Origin: JAYRSJ01 sp041920215
Lineage (GTDB): Bacteria > Pseudomonadota > Gammaproteobacteria > Burkholderiales > Burkholderiaceae_C
NCBI GenBank assembly: GCA_041920215.1
Contig: JAYRSJ010000003.1
Location: 1-64,000, forward strand
Reading direction: 5' to 3'
DNA: 64,000 bases
Part shown: positions 1 through 8,282 of the stretch, one piece after another
Numbering within the stretch: position 1 is the stretch's first letter
Layout of the letters: each line of letters starts with the position of its first letter
The notes under the pieces: generated by a model
What the model was told of the DNA's origin: nothing
Database searches by the model: none
The model's input: the letters and a program-made list of their open reading frames with translations, nothing else
Position numbers and translations under genes: made by a program

Positions 1-1
1 C

Positions 2-109
2 ATCGTGCTGCCCGGCCAGATGAGCCATGTGTTGCTGGGCAACAGCTTTCTGTCGCGTTTCCAGATGCGCCGCGAGAACGAACTGCTGACCCTGGACCTG
101 CGCTACTGA
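2..109 (+). CDS. C-terminal end of a retropepsin-like aspartic protease (partial)
   Basis: Only the last 35 codons are in the window; the gene enters from the left edge and stops with TGA at 107-109. The tail contains VLLGNSFLSRF, which resembles the conserved C-terminal block of the TIGR02281-type clan AA aspartic proteases (retropepsin-like, usually membrane-anchored). The catalytic DTG motif would lie outside the window, so activity cannot be judged. It is followed after 52 bases by prsT on the same strand. Confidence 0.6.
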   Translation: MVLPGQMSHVLLGNSFLSRFQMRRENELLTLDLRY

Positions 110-161
110 GTCGCCTCGAACGAGCGGCGATTCGCTGCCCTCTCTCACCGGACCCTGTCCC

Positions 162-2975
162 ATGCCCATGCTCCGTCCTGTTTCCAAGCCCGCGCTACTG
201 GCGCTGACCCTCAGCATTTCCTTCTCGGTCTCGACGGCCTGGGCAGCTGGCGAGCAAGCGGCACGCTATTACGAGGATGCCTTGCAGCGCTATGAGCGCG
301 GTGATTTGCCCGGCGCGGTCATCCAGCTCAAAAACACGATCCAACGTGACCCCAAGATGCTTGCTGCGCAGGTCTTGCTGGGCAAGGCGCTGCTGGCCAG
401 CGGGGAGATCAAGGCGGCGGAGGCCGCATTCGACGAGGCCCTGCGCCAGGGTGTCAGCCTGAGCGAGATCGCGCTGCCACTTGCGCAGACCTACCTCTCG
501 CTCGGCGAGTATCGGAAGCTGCTCGACAAGCTGCCGAGTGCCGGACTCGCGCCTGCGCTGCAGGCGGAACTGCTGTCGCTGCGTGGGACTGCTTTCGCCA
601 TGCTGGGATCCACCACGCAGGCGCAAACCAGTTTCGCCGAGGCCAGACGGTTGGCGCCTAGCTTGGCTGCGCCCCTGATCGGCGAAGCACTGCTGCTGAT
701 GCGCGGCGGTGAGCTGGCACAGGCGCGCGCGCTGGCCCAGCAAGCCACCACGCTGGCGCCCACCATGGGATCGGCCTGGCACACACTGGGCACGCTGCAA
801 CAAGCGGCGGGCGAGACAGCCGCTGCGCTGGCAAGCTTTGACCGCGCGCTTGCCGCAGAAACCGGGCATGTGAACGCGCGTATCGCCAAGTCCGCGCTGC
901 TGATCGGCTTGGGTCGTGGCGACGAGGCCGACAAGGAACTCGCGCTGCTCAACGGCATGAAGCTGAGCGACGCGCGCGCCAGCTTCTTGCGCGGGCGCCT
1001 GGCCGCCGAGCGCGGCCAGGCGCAGGCAGCGACGAAGAGTTTCACGGAAGCGGTCAACTTGGTCGACGCCCTGCCGGTCGGCATCGTGCGGTCCGACGAG
1101 CCCCTGATGATGGCAGCCGCCATGTCGCATCAGGCCTTGGGCAATACCGAGAAGGCCCGCGACTATCTCAAGCATCTGCTCATCCTCAACCCGCGCCACC
1201 TGGCCGGCGGTCTGCTGCTGTCAGGCATCGCGCTGGAAGCCCGGGACTACGCCACCGCGCAACCGTTGCTCGACAACCTGCGCCGCGCCCACCCGAATCA
1301 TCCGGATGTGCTGTATCGCCTGGGCAGTTTGCACATGGCTCGCAAGCAGTTCCTGCAGGCCAGCGAATACTTCGAGCGCGCCGCCAGCAGTTCCGTCGGC
1401 AGTGATGCGCTCAGAGAGCTGGGGCTGGCGCAGCTGGGGTTGGGAGAGGGTTCGAGTGGGATTGCCAGCCTGGAGAAGGCCCTGGCGCGCAATCCGGGCG
1501 ACCTCATGGCCGCCGTACAGCTGTCCATGACCCTGGCACGCTCTGGTCAGCATGCCAGGGCCCTGCAGATCGCGCAGGACATCGTCAAGCGCGATCCCGA
1601 CAATCTGGCGATGCTCAACTTTCTGGGCAACATCAAGGGACGCAGCGGCGACAAACGCGGTGCCCGGGAGGCCTTCGAGTCGGTGCTGAAAAAGTCCACG
1701 GAGTTTCGACCCGCTGGAATCAACCTGAGCTGGCTGGACATCGAGGAACAACGCTTCGAGCCTGCCCGACTGCGGCTCACCAAGATGCTGGAGCGGGTCA
1801 AGAACGATCCGGACGTGTTGTTCCAGCTGGGCGTCCTCGAGCAGCGTGCCGGCCGTCACAGCGAGGCCCTGAGGCACTGGAGCAGCGCCAACAGCTCGCA
1901 ACGCAGCGATCCCCGCGCCGGTTTGGCCATCGTCGAACTGCATCTTGCTCAGCAGGACAGCGCCAAGGCGCTGCAGACCGCCAAGGAGCTCATGGCCGTG
2001 TACCCGGGCAACCTCAATGTGATGCTGGCACTGGGCCGTACGCACCTGGCCGCCGGTGACCCGCTGCGCGCACGCGCCACCTTCAAGGATGCGACTCGGG
2101 TCGCCGAGTTCGACAGCGAGCACCAGGTCATGATCGGACGCTTGCAGCTGATGGCCGGCGGTATCGATGACGCCGCCTACAACGTGCAGAAGGCGCTGCA
2201 GGCTCGCGCCGACCATATCGGCGCAATGGTTCTCGACGTGGAGGTCGAGTTCCGGCGACGTGACCCGGCTCGTGCCGATGCTGCGCTGCGACGTCTGAGC
2301 AGCAAGCATCCGGGCGCTCTGCCCACATTGCTGACCCAGGGGAACGCCGCCATGGGACGAGGCAACTATGCAGCGGCGGCGGGACACTATCGCAGTGCCA
2401 TGGCCAAGGCGCCGGATACCGGCATCGCCTTGCTTCTCAGCCGCGCCTTGATTGCCAGCGGCAACAATGCCGCCGCGCTGAAAGAGCTGCAAAGCTGGCA
2501 GCGCAAGGCTCCGCAGGACATGGTGGCGCTGCGTGCGCTGGCCGAGGTCCAGCTGCAAGCCGGTGAGCTCGCTGCCGCCAAGAAGAGCTATGCCGAGCTC
2601 GTCCGGCGCGCGCCCTCCGATGCAGGCATTCACGCGTCCTATGCACAGCTGTTGCAGCAACTCGGCGACCCCAGTGCCGTCGCCACCGCCGAGAAAGCGC
2701 TCTCCCTTGCCCCGCAAGATCCCTTCGCGCTGGACACGCTGGGCTGGATACTGGTGCAGCAACGGCAGCTCGATGCGGGCCTGCGCTACCTGCGAGATGC
2801 GCGACTGCGTCGCCCGCAGGACCCGGAAATGCGCTTCCACCTCGCCTATGCCTTGCATCTGACGGGGCGTGCGGATGAGGCGCGCGGCGAGTTGGGCGCG
2901 GCCCTGAGCACCCACCCCGCCTTGGCGGAACGTCCCATCGTCAAACAACTCAAGCGTGACCTCGGCATGCCCTAA
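162..2975 (+). CDS. prsT: PEP-CTERM system TPR-repeat protein PrsT
   Basis: 937 residues. An N-terminal signal peptide (about residues 1-28, ending AWA-A) is followed by roughly 900 residues of tandem tetratricopeptide repeats, many with an LG..A.A...F/Y..A pattern. This length and architecture match PrsT, the TPR protein found with exosortase/PEP-CTERM exopolysaccharide loci, thought to act as a periplasmic or outer-membrane scaffold for export. Family members are usually described as lipoproteins, but no lipobox cysteine is present here, so this copy would be a soluble or peripherally bound exported protein. A second ATG lies two codons downstream and could be the start; no clear ribosome binding site decides between them. 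The next gene encodes a protein with a PEP-CTERM-like tail, consistent with the assignment. No exosortase is in the window. Confidence 0.85.
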   Translation: MPMLRPVSKPALLALTLSISFSVSTAWAAGEQAARYYEDALQRYERGDLPGAVIQLKNTIQRDPKMLAAQVLLGKALLASGEIKAAEAAFDEALRQGVSLSEIALPLAQTYLSLGEYRKLLDKLPSAGLAPALQAELLSLRGTAFAMLGSTTQAQTSFAEARRLAPSLAAPLIGEALLLMRGGELAQARALAQQATTLAPTMGSAWHTLGTLQQAAGETAAALASFDRALAAETGHVNARIAKSALLIGLGRGDEADKELALLNGMKLSDARASFLRGRLAAERGQAQAATKSFTEAVNLVDALPVGIVRSDEPLMMAAAMSHQALGNTEKARDYLKHLLILNPRHLAGGLLLSGIALEARDYATAQPLLDNLRRAHPNHPDVLYRLGSLHMARKQFLQASEYFERAASSSVGSDALRELGLAQLGLGEGSSGIASLEKALARNPGDLMAAVQLSMTLARSGQHARALQIAQDIVKRDPDNLAMLNFLGNIKGRSGDKRGAREAFESVLKKSTEFRPAGINLSWLDIEEQRFEPARLRLTKMLERVKNDPDVLFQLGVLEQRAGRHSEALRHWSSANSSQRSDPRAGLAIVELHLAQQDSAKALQTAKELMAVYPGNLNVMLALGRTHLAAGDPLRARATFKDATRVAEFDSEHQVMIGRLQLMAGGIDDAAYNVQKALQARADHIGAMVLDVEVEFRRRDPARADAALRRLSSKHPGALPTLLTQGNAAMGRGNYAAAAGHYRSAMAKAPDTGIALLLSRALIASGNNAAALKELQSWQRKAPQDMVALRALAEVQLQAGELAAAKKSYAELVRRAPSDAGIHASYAQLLQQLGDPSAVATAEKALSLAPQDPFALDTLGWILVQQRQLDAGLRYLRDARLRRPQDPEMRFHLAYALHLTGRADEARGELGAALSTHPALAERPIVKQLKRDLGMP

Positions 2976-3100
2976 TTCACGCCATTGGCGCCGCCGGTGC
3001 GCGCCCCCGGGTTGCGGGGTTCACCCGCTACGGGGGACTGTTACAGTTCATTCGCAGTTTCCGGCTTGCGCACGCACTGTTCGCCGGCCCGATCCCAAAC

Positions 3101-3919
3101 ATGTCTGGAACCACCATGCACAGCCTCTTTCGCAACGCTTTTGCCGCTGGAGTCACCACCGCCGTTCTGGCGCTTGGTGTGACCGGGCAAGCGCTGGCCA
3201 ACAATGTGACCCTGAGCAACAGCGGCCAATCAATCACCAGCGGCTACACGGTGAAGTTCGGCAGCGAGTCCTCCAAGCAGGTCACGATGGGCGCCCTGGG
3301 CATGTCGGACGGCAACAGCAACTTCTGGGTCTATTGCCTGGACCCGCTGACCGCGACCAACCTGCCGGGTTCCTACACCACGACCAGCCTCTCCAACTTC
3401 GTGACCGGTGGCGCCTACGAAAGCCTGTTCAACAAGCCGGCTTACACCAAGAGCACCATCCAGCCCTACTACGACAACCAGAACACTGGCACCGTGCTGA
3501 ACCGACTCAGCGCGCTCTACGAGCACGCCTATTCAGACAGCCTGACCAGCAGCCTCAAGTCTGCAGCGTTCCAGTATGCTGTCTGGGAAATCGAGGGAGA
3601 GAGCAGCCTGTCCACCACGGCCGGCGGACTGCGCTACACCGGCGGCAGCGGAACCTTCCGGAACCAGGCTGACGCCTACCTCACCGCGCTGACCTCGGGC
3701 AATTGGTCCAATGTCAACGGCGTCAATCTGACGACGACAACCAACTACACCTTCACCGTGTACGCCTCCAACCCTCTCGGCGGCTCGCAGACCTTCCTGC
3801 GCGTAACCCCCAAGACGGGCAATGGCACACCCAACGAGGTCTCCACGCCCGGCTCGCTGGCGCTGGCCGGCTTGGGTCTGTTTGGCCTGGCTTTCTCGCG
3901 TCGCCGCCGCACGCACTGA
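3101..3919 (+). CDS. Exported PEP-CTERM-like protein with candidate thioester domain
   Basis: 272 residues. A signal peptide (about 1-33, ending GQALA) precedes a polar Ser/Thr/Asn-rich body. The C-terminus (246-272) reads as a sorting tail: VSTPGSLALAG, a hydrophobic helix, then RRRR. This is the PEP-CTERM plan, but the usual PEP tripeptide is replaced by STP. Two spaced motifs, VYCLDP (Cys79) and FQYAVWEIE (Gln158), resemble the Cys and Gln motifs of thioester domains (TED), where Cys and Gln side chains form an internal thioester for covalent attachment. The TED reading is my inference; the tail and signal peptide are visible directly. An alternative start at 3116 gives an equally good signal peptide. 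A strong terminator follows, so the gene ends its transcript. The neighbour prsT supports a cell-surface or exopolymer role. Confidence 0.75.
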   Translation: MSGTTMHSLFRNAFAAGVTTAVLALGVTGQALANNVTLSNSGQSITSGYTVKFGSESSKQVTMGALGMSDGNSNFWVYCLDPLTATNLPGSYTTTSLSNFVTGGAYESLFNKPAYTKSTIQPYYDNQNTGTVLNRLSALYEHAYSDSLTSSLKSAAFQYAVWEIEGESSLSTTAGGLRYTGGSGTFRNQADAYLTALTSGNWSNVNGVNLTTTTNYTFTVYASNPLGGSQTFLRVTPKTGNGTPNEVSTPGSLALAGLGLFGLAFSRRRRTH

Positions 3920-3944
3920 ATCCCCTCCAGACCCATCTGATGTA

Positions 3945-3965
3945 GCGGCCTCCGGGCCGCTTTTT
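3945..3965 (+). terminator. Rho-independent terminator after the PEP-CTERM-like gene
   Basis: A perfect six-pair GC stem (GCGGCC / GGCCGC) with a TCCG loop is followed directly by TTTTT. It lies 25 bases after the stop codon of the preceding gene and before the acyl-CoA dehydrogenase genes. Confidence 0.9.
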
Positions 3966-4061
3966 CATTGCTGGCGCCTGCCGCGCCCGGCTGTCCGCCC
4001 GGCGACAGCCACTCACCGAACGATCGTGCTAAAAACAGCACCCATTCGAGGAGACGCAGCG

Positions 4062-5240
4062 ATGGACCTGAATTTCACCGACGAGGAACTGGCTTTTCGC
4101 GCCGAGATCCGGCAATGGGTGGCCGAGAACCTGCCCCAGGACATCAGCCACAAGGTGCACAATGCGCTGCGCCTGAGCAAGGAGGATCTGCAGCGCTGGG
4201 CCAAGATCCTCGGCAAGAAGGGCTGGCATGGCTGGGCCTGGCCCAAGCAGTTTGGCGGGCCAGGCTGGAATGCGGTCCAGCGCCATCTCTTCGAGGAAGA
4301 GTGCGCGCTGGCCGGTGCGCCGCGGGTCGTGCCCTTCGGCCCGGTGATGGTCGCGCCGGTGATCATGGCCTTCGGCTCGCCCGAACAGCAACGGCGCCAT
4401 CTGCCCGGCATCATGAGCGGCGAGGTCTGGTGGAGCCAGGGCTATAGCGAGCCCGGCTCCGGTTCGGACCTGGCCTCGGTCAAATGTCGCGCCGAACGTC
4501 AGGGTGACAAATACATCGTCAATGGCCAGAAGACCTGGACCACGCTGGGCCAGTACGGTGACTGGATCTTCTGCCTGGTGCGCACCGATGTGAACTGCAA
4601 GCCCCAGGCCGGCATCAGCTTCCTGCTGATCGATATGAAGTCGCCCGGCGTCACCGTGCGCCCCATCATCATGCTGGATGGCGAGCACGAGGTGAACGAG
4701 GTGTTCTTCGACAATGTCGAGGTGCCGGCCGAGAACCTGGTCGGCGAAGAGAACAAGGGCTGGACCTACGCCAAATACCTGCTGGCCCACGAGCGCACCA
4801 ATATCGCCGATGTGAACCGGGCCAAGCGCGAGCTGGAGCGGCTCAAGCGCATCGCCCGTGCCGAAGGGGTCTACGAGGATCTGCGCTTCCGCGACCAGAT
4901 CGCGCTGCTGGAGGTCGACATCGTGGCGCTGGAGATGATGGTGCTGCGCGTGCTGTCGGCCGAGACATCGGGCAAGCAGTCGCTGGACGTGGCCGGCCTC
5001 CTGAAGATACGCGGCAGCGAGATCCAGCAGCGCTATACCGAGCTGATGATGCTGGCCGCCGGCCCCTATGCCCTGCCCTATGTCTACGAGGCCATGGAGG
5101 CCGGCTGGCAGGGTGACCATGTCGGGGCAGCACATTGCGCGCCGCTGGCCAGCCATTATTTCAACTACCGCAAGACCACCATCTACGGCGGTTCCAACGA
5201 AGTGCAGCGCAATATCGTCGCCCAGACGGTGCTGGGCTGA
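4062..5240 (+). CDS. Acyl-CoA dehydrogenase, large-subunit (PimC) type
   Basis: 392 residues, normal for the family. It is an FAD flavoprotein expected to catalyse alpha,beta-dehydrogenation of an acyl-CoA and pass electrons to ETF. The N-terminal helical domain begins MDLNFTDEELAFR, the central beta domain carries EPGSGSDLASV, and the C-terminal helical domain ends with YGGSNEVQRNIVA, the usual flavin/CoA-contacting tail. The start is chosen at 4062 because GAGGAG lies 7 bases upstream; the open frame continues further upstream without protein-like sequence. It is followed after 12 bases by a second, shorter and divergent acyl-CoA dehydrogenase. This pairing is typical of pimeloyl-CoA dehydrogenase large/small subunits (PimC/PimD), but the substrate cannot be read from the sequence. 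Confidence 0.88.
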   Translation: MDLNFTDEELAFRAEIRQWVAENLPQDISHKVHNALRLSKEDLQRWAKILGKKGWHGWAWPKQFGGPGWNAVQRHLFEEECALAGAPRVVPFGPVMVAPVIMAFGSPEQQRRHLPGIMSGEVWWSQGYSEPGSGSDLASVKCRAERQGDKYIVNGQKTWTTLGQYGDWIFCLVRTDVNCKPQAGISFLLIDMKSPGVTVRPIIMLDGEHEVNEVFFDNVEVPAENLVGEENKGWTYAKYLLAHERTNIADVNRAKRELERLKRIARAEGVYEDLRFRDQIALLEVDIVALEMMVLRVLSAETSGKQSLDVAGLLKIRGSEIQQRYTELMMLAAGPYALPYVYEAMEAGWQGDHVGAAHCAPLASHYFNYRKTTIYGGSNEVQRNIVAQTVLG

Positions 5241-5252
5241 AGGGAGCAGAGC

Positions 5253-6362
5253 ATGGATTTCGACTTCAACGAAGACCAGGAGTCGCTGCGCGACGCGGTG
5301 CGGCGCTGGGTGGACCGGGACTACGGCTTCGAGCAGCGCCGCGCCATCGTCAAGGCCGGCGGCTTCTCGCAGGCAGCCTGGGAGGGCCTGGCTGGCCTGG
5401 GCCTCGCCGCGCTGGCGGTGCCCGAGGCCCAGGGCGGCATGGGGCTGGGTGCGGTGGACGCGATGGTGGTGATGGAAGAACTGGGCCGCGGCCTGGTGCT
5501 GGAACCCTATGCCCAGGCCGCACTGATCGCGCCCGCGGTGCTGGCCCATGCGCCGACCCCGGTGCAGGCGCAATGGCTGCCCCGCATCGCCAGCGGCGAG
5601 GCCCTGATCGTGATGGCGCATCAGGAACCGGGTGCGCGCTACCGCCTGGACCGCTGCCAGACCCGGGCCGAGGGCCTGCTGCTGAGCGGCAGCAAGAATC
5701 TGGTGCCGGCCGCGGGCGTCGCCGCTGCTTTCATCGTGCCGGCCCAGACCGCCCAGGGCCTGGCCCTGTACCTGGTCGAGCGCCAGGCCAGCGGCCTCAG
5801 CAGCCGCGGCTACAGCCTGCAGGACGGTTCGCAGTCCGGCGATCTGCGGCTGCAGCACAGCCCGGCCACCCTGCTGGTCGGCGCCGGGCAGGGCCTGGCG
5901 GTGCTGGAGCAGGCGGCCGACATCGGCATTGCCGCGCTATGCGCCGAGGGCGTGGGCGCGATGGACAAGTTGCTGGCCATCACCGCCGACTACCTCAACA
6001 CCCGCAAGCAGTTCGGCGTCGCGATCGCCAGCTTCCAGGCCCTGCGCCACCGCATCGCCGATGTGAAGATGCAGCTGGAGCTGGCACGCTCGATGAGCTA
6101 CTACGCCACGCTGAAGCTGGCCGAACCGGCCAGTGCGCGCCGCCGCGCGCTGTCTCAGGCCAAGCTGCAGCTGGGTCAGGCCCTGCGCTTCGTCGGCCAG
6201 CAGTGCACCCAGCTGCACGGTGGCATCGGCGTCACCGACGAGTACATCAGCAGCCACTACTTCAAGCGCCTGACCGCCATGGAGATGCAGTGGGGCGACA
6301 GCCTGCACCATCTGGCCGAGGTCAGCGAGCGCATGCAGGATCAGGCCGGCGTCTTCGCCTGA
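5253..6362 (+). CDS. Acyl-CoA dehydrogenase, small-subunit (PimD) type
   Basis: 369 residues. It has the same fold as its upstream partner but is clearly divergent: it starts MDFDFNEDQESLRDAV and carries QEPGARYRL where typical enzymes have a GSDL-type loop. The C-terminal GGIGVTDEYISSHYFKRL motif is well conserved. A GGGAG-type ribosome binding site precedes the ATG and the gap to the first subunit is 12 bases, so the two are surely co-transcribed and probably form a hetero-oligomer, as for pimeloyl-CoA dehydrogenase. The altered central loop suggests that the two subunits are not equivalent in flavin or substrate binding. Substrate assignment remains an inference from family pairing. Confidence 0.85.
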   Translation: MDFDFNEDQESLRDAVRRWVDRDYGFEQRRAIVKAGGFSQAAWEGLAGLGLAALAVPEAQGGMGLGAVDAMVVMEELGRGLVLEPYAQAALIAPAVLAHAPTPVQAQWLPRIASGEALIVMAHQEPGARYRLDRCQTRAEGLLLSGSKNLVPAAGVAAAFIVPAQTAQGLALYLVERQASGLSSRGYSLQDGSQSGDLRLQHSPATLLVGAGQGLAVLEQAADIGIAALCAEGVGAMDKLLAITADYLNTRKQFGVAIASFQALRHRIADVKMQLELARSMSYYATLKLAEPASARRRALSQAKLQLGQALRFVGQQCTQLHGGIGVTDEYISSHYFKRLTAMEMQWGDSLHHLAEVSERMQDQAGVFA

Positions 6363-6374
6363 GCCGCTGCCTCG

Positions 6375-7355
6375 ATGGCAGCCATGCTGTACCCGGGCAG
6401 CCTCTGCGATGTGGCGGGGCTGAAGCTAGGCCACGACAGCGATCCGCGCCGCCCCACCGGCTGCACCGTGCTGCTGTGCGAGCAGGGCGCCACCGCCGGT
6501 GTCGATGTGCGCGGCGCGGCGCCCGGCACCCGCGAGACCGAGCTGCTGGCGCCGGAGAACACGGTGCAGCAGATCCACGGCCTGCTGCTCTCGGGCGGCA
6601 GCGCCTACGGTCTGGACGCGGCCGGCGGCGTGATGCGCTGGCTGCGCGAGCGCGGCCACGGCCTGCGGGTGGGCCAGGCCCTGGTGCCCATCGTGCCGGC
6701 GGCCGTGCTGTTCGATCTGTGGCTGGGCGATCCGGGCATTCATCCCGATGCCGACGCCGGCTACCGCGCCTGTGAAGCGGCCCGCGCGGACGCCAGCGCG
6801 CAGGGCTCGCTGGGCGCTGGCTGCGGCGCCAGCCTCGGCAAGCTGCGCGGCAGCACGCACGCGATGAAGGGCGGCCTGGGCATGGCTTCGCTGCGCATCG
6901 ATGGCCTCACGCTGGCGGCCCTGGTGGTGGTCAATGCGGCCGGCGACATCTACAACCCGGCGGACGGCCAGCTGGTGGCCGGTGCGCGCGGCGACGACGG
7001 CCGTCCGCTGGGCATCATCGGCAGTCTGCGTGAGGGAGGGGCCACCGCCTCCGCGCTGCCCGGCGCCGCCACGACGCTGGGCGTGGTGGCCACCGATGCA
7101 AGGCTCAGCAAGGCCCAGTGCAAGAAACTGGCCCAGATGTCTCACGACGGCCTGGCCCGCACCATCAATCCGGTGCACACGGTCAGCGATGGCGATGTGA
7201 TGTTCGCGCTGGCCACCGGCCACAGCGAGGCGCAGGCCGACCTGGCCCGGCTGGGCCCGCTGGTAGCCGAGCTGAGCGCCCGCGCGGTGCTGAATGCGGT
7301 GCGCGCCGCCACCGGCCTGCCCGGCCTGCCGGCTGTGGCCGAGCTGGCCGGATAA
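6375..7355 (+). CDS. P1-family (DmpA/NylC-like) aminopeptidase/amide hydrolase
   Basis: 326 residues, the usual length for MEROPS family S58 (P1) hydrolases such as DmpA (L-aminopeptidase/D-esterase) and NylC (6-aminohexanoate oligomer hydrolase). These are made as one chain and cleave themselves so that a new N-terminal Ser or Thr becomes the nucleophile. The conserved block ATTLGVVATDA (about 232-242) contains the expected processing site, here most likely Ala232-Thr233; NylC has Asn before the Thr. Other family blocks are LLLSGGSAYGLDAAGG and VVVNAAGDIYNP. The start at 6375 lies 12 bases after the dehydrogenase stop, so it probably belongs to that operon. Whether it supplies a substrate to the dehydrogenases (for example by amide hydrolysis) is speculative. 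Confidence 0.83.
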   Translation: MAAMLYPGSLCDVAGLKLGHDSDPRRPTGCTVLLCEQGATAGVDVRGAAPGTRETELLAPENTVQQIHGLLLSGGSAYGLDAAGGVMRWLRERGHGLRVGQALVPIVPAAVLFDLWLGDPGIHPDADAGYRACEAARADASAQGSLGAGCGASLGKLRGSTHAMKGGLGMASLRIDGLTLAALVVVNAAGDIYNPADGQLVAGARGDDGRPLGIIGSLREGGATASALPGAATTLGVVATDARLSKAQCKKLAQMSHDGLARTINPVHTVSDGDVMFALATGHSEAQADLARLGPLVAELSARAVLNAVRAATGLPGLPAVAELAG

Positions 7356-7356
7356 T
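7351..7356 (+). promoter_or_regulatory. Candidate -10 box for leaderless rsuA mRNA
   Basis: GATAAT matches five of six sigma70 -10 bases and ends six bases before the ATG of the pseudouridine synthase, so transcription would start at or beside the start codon. There is no Shine-Dalgarno sequence and no obvious -35 box. The same arrangement recurs at several other genes in this window. Confidence 0.4.
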
Positions 7357-7362
7357 CGGCCC

Positions 7363-8085
7363 ATGCGTCTGTCACAAATTCTATTTTCCCAAGGCTTCGG
7401 CACCCGCCGCCTCTGCGCCGGCCTGATCTACAACGAGGAGGTCAAGGTGGGCGGCGTCGTCGTCGACGACCCCGACGCCGAGTTCGAGACCGAGGGCCTG
7501 GTCTTCGAGGTCTCGGGCAAGACCTGGCCCTACTACGAGAAGGCCCTGATCCTGCTCAACAAGCCGGCCGGCTACGAGTGCTCGCAAAAGCCCAAGCACC
7601 ACCCCAGCGTGATGAGCCTGCTCCCCGCCCCCTTGCGCGAGCGCAATGTGCAGCCGGTGGGCCGGCTGGACGAGGACACCACCGGCCTGCTGCTGTTGAC
7701 CGACGACGGCACGCTGATCCACAAGCTGACCTCGCCCAAGCACCATGTGCCCAAGGTCTACGAGGCGCGCTGCAAGCATGCGCTGAGCGAGGCCCAGATC
7801 GCCGCCCTGCTGGCCGGAGTCGAGCTGCGCGAACCCGAGGGTAGCCCGCTGGCCAGGCGTCCGCCCGAGCTGGTGCGCGCCGAAGGCGCCGAGCGGGTGG
7901 ACGAGCATCTGCTGCGCCTGACCCTCACCGAGGGCAAGTACCACCAGGTCAAGCGCATGGTGGCGGCGGTGGGCAACCGGGTCGAAGCCCTGCACCGCCC
8001 GCAGTTCGGCGCGCTGCGACTGCCGCCCGATCTGCCGCCGGGCGGCTGGACCTGGGTGGCCAGCCCCGCCCTGATCAGCGACTGA
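7363..8085 (+). CDS. rsuA: 16S rRNA pseudouridine synthase RsuA
   Basis: 240 residues. It belongs to the RsuA/RluB/E/F family, which isomerises a single uridine in rRNA; RsuA modifies U516 of 16S rRNA. An N-terminal S4-like RNA-binding segment (about 1-50) precedes the catalytic domain with GRLDEDTTGLLLLTDDG, where Asp103 is the expected catalytic aspartate, and the C-terminal KYHQVKRM block. The compact size and single S4-like segment favour RsuA over the longer RluB. The start at 7363 is chosen because protein similarity begins at MRLSQILFSQGFGTRR; the codon follows a GATAAT box with no ribosome binding site, suggesting a leaderless message. Confidence 0.85.
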   Translation: MRLSQILFSQGFGTRRLCAGLIYNEEVKVGGVVVDDPDAEFETEGLVFEVSGKTWPYYEKALILLNKPAGYECSQKPKHHPSVMSLLPAPLRERNVQPVGRLDEDTTGLLLLTDDGTLIHKLTSPKHHVPKVYEARCKHALSEAQIAALLAGVELREPEGSPLARRPPELVRAEGAERVDEHLLRLTLTEGKYHQVKRMVAAVGNRVEALHRPQFGALRLPPDLPPGGWTWVASPALISD

Positions 8086-8282
8086 GGGGCGCGCCCCATG
8101 CCGGCGCTGCATGGCCGGGGTTTGCCCGCAGTGCTGCAGCGCGAGCGCGACGCTTGAGGGTTGATCCTAGGCCGAGCGGCTGTGCCGTAACAGTACAAAT
8201 CGAGTGGTAACGAGTTGCGTCGCGACTCGGGCCATCAAGAATAAGTACAGCCGGCCTCATGCCGCCGGCACGATCGTCGGGC

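Noticed and set aside
8084..8097. GGGGCGCGCCCC palindrome after rsuA as a terminator
   Set aside because: The palindrome leaves almost no loop and is not followed by T residues.
8211..8229. CGAGTTGC/GCGACTCG hairpin upstream of the hybrid kinase
   Set aside because: Eight pairs with one wobble and a three-base loop, but no T tract and no match to a riboswitch or known regulator; probably chance.
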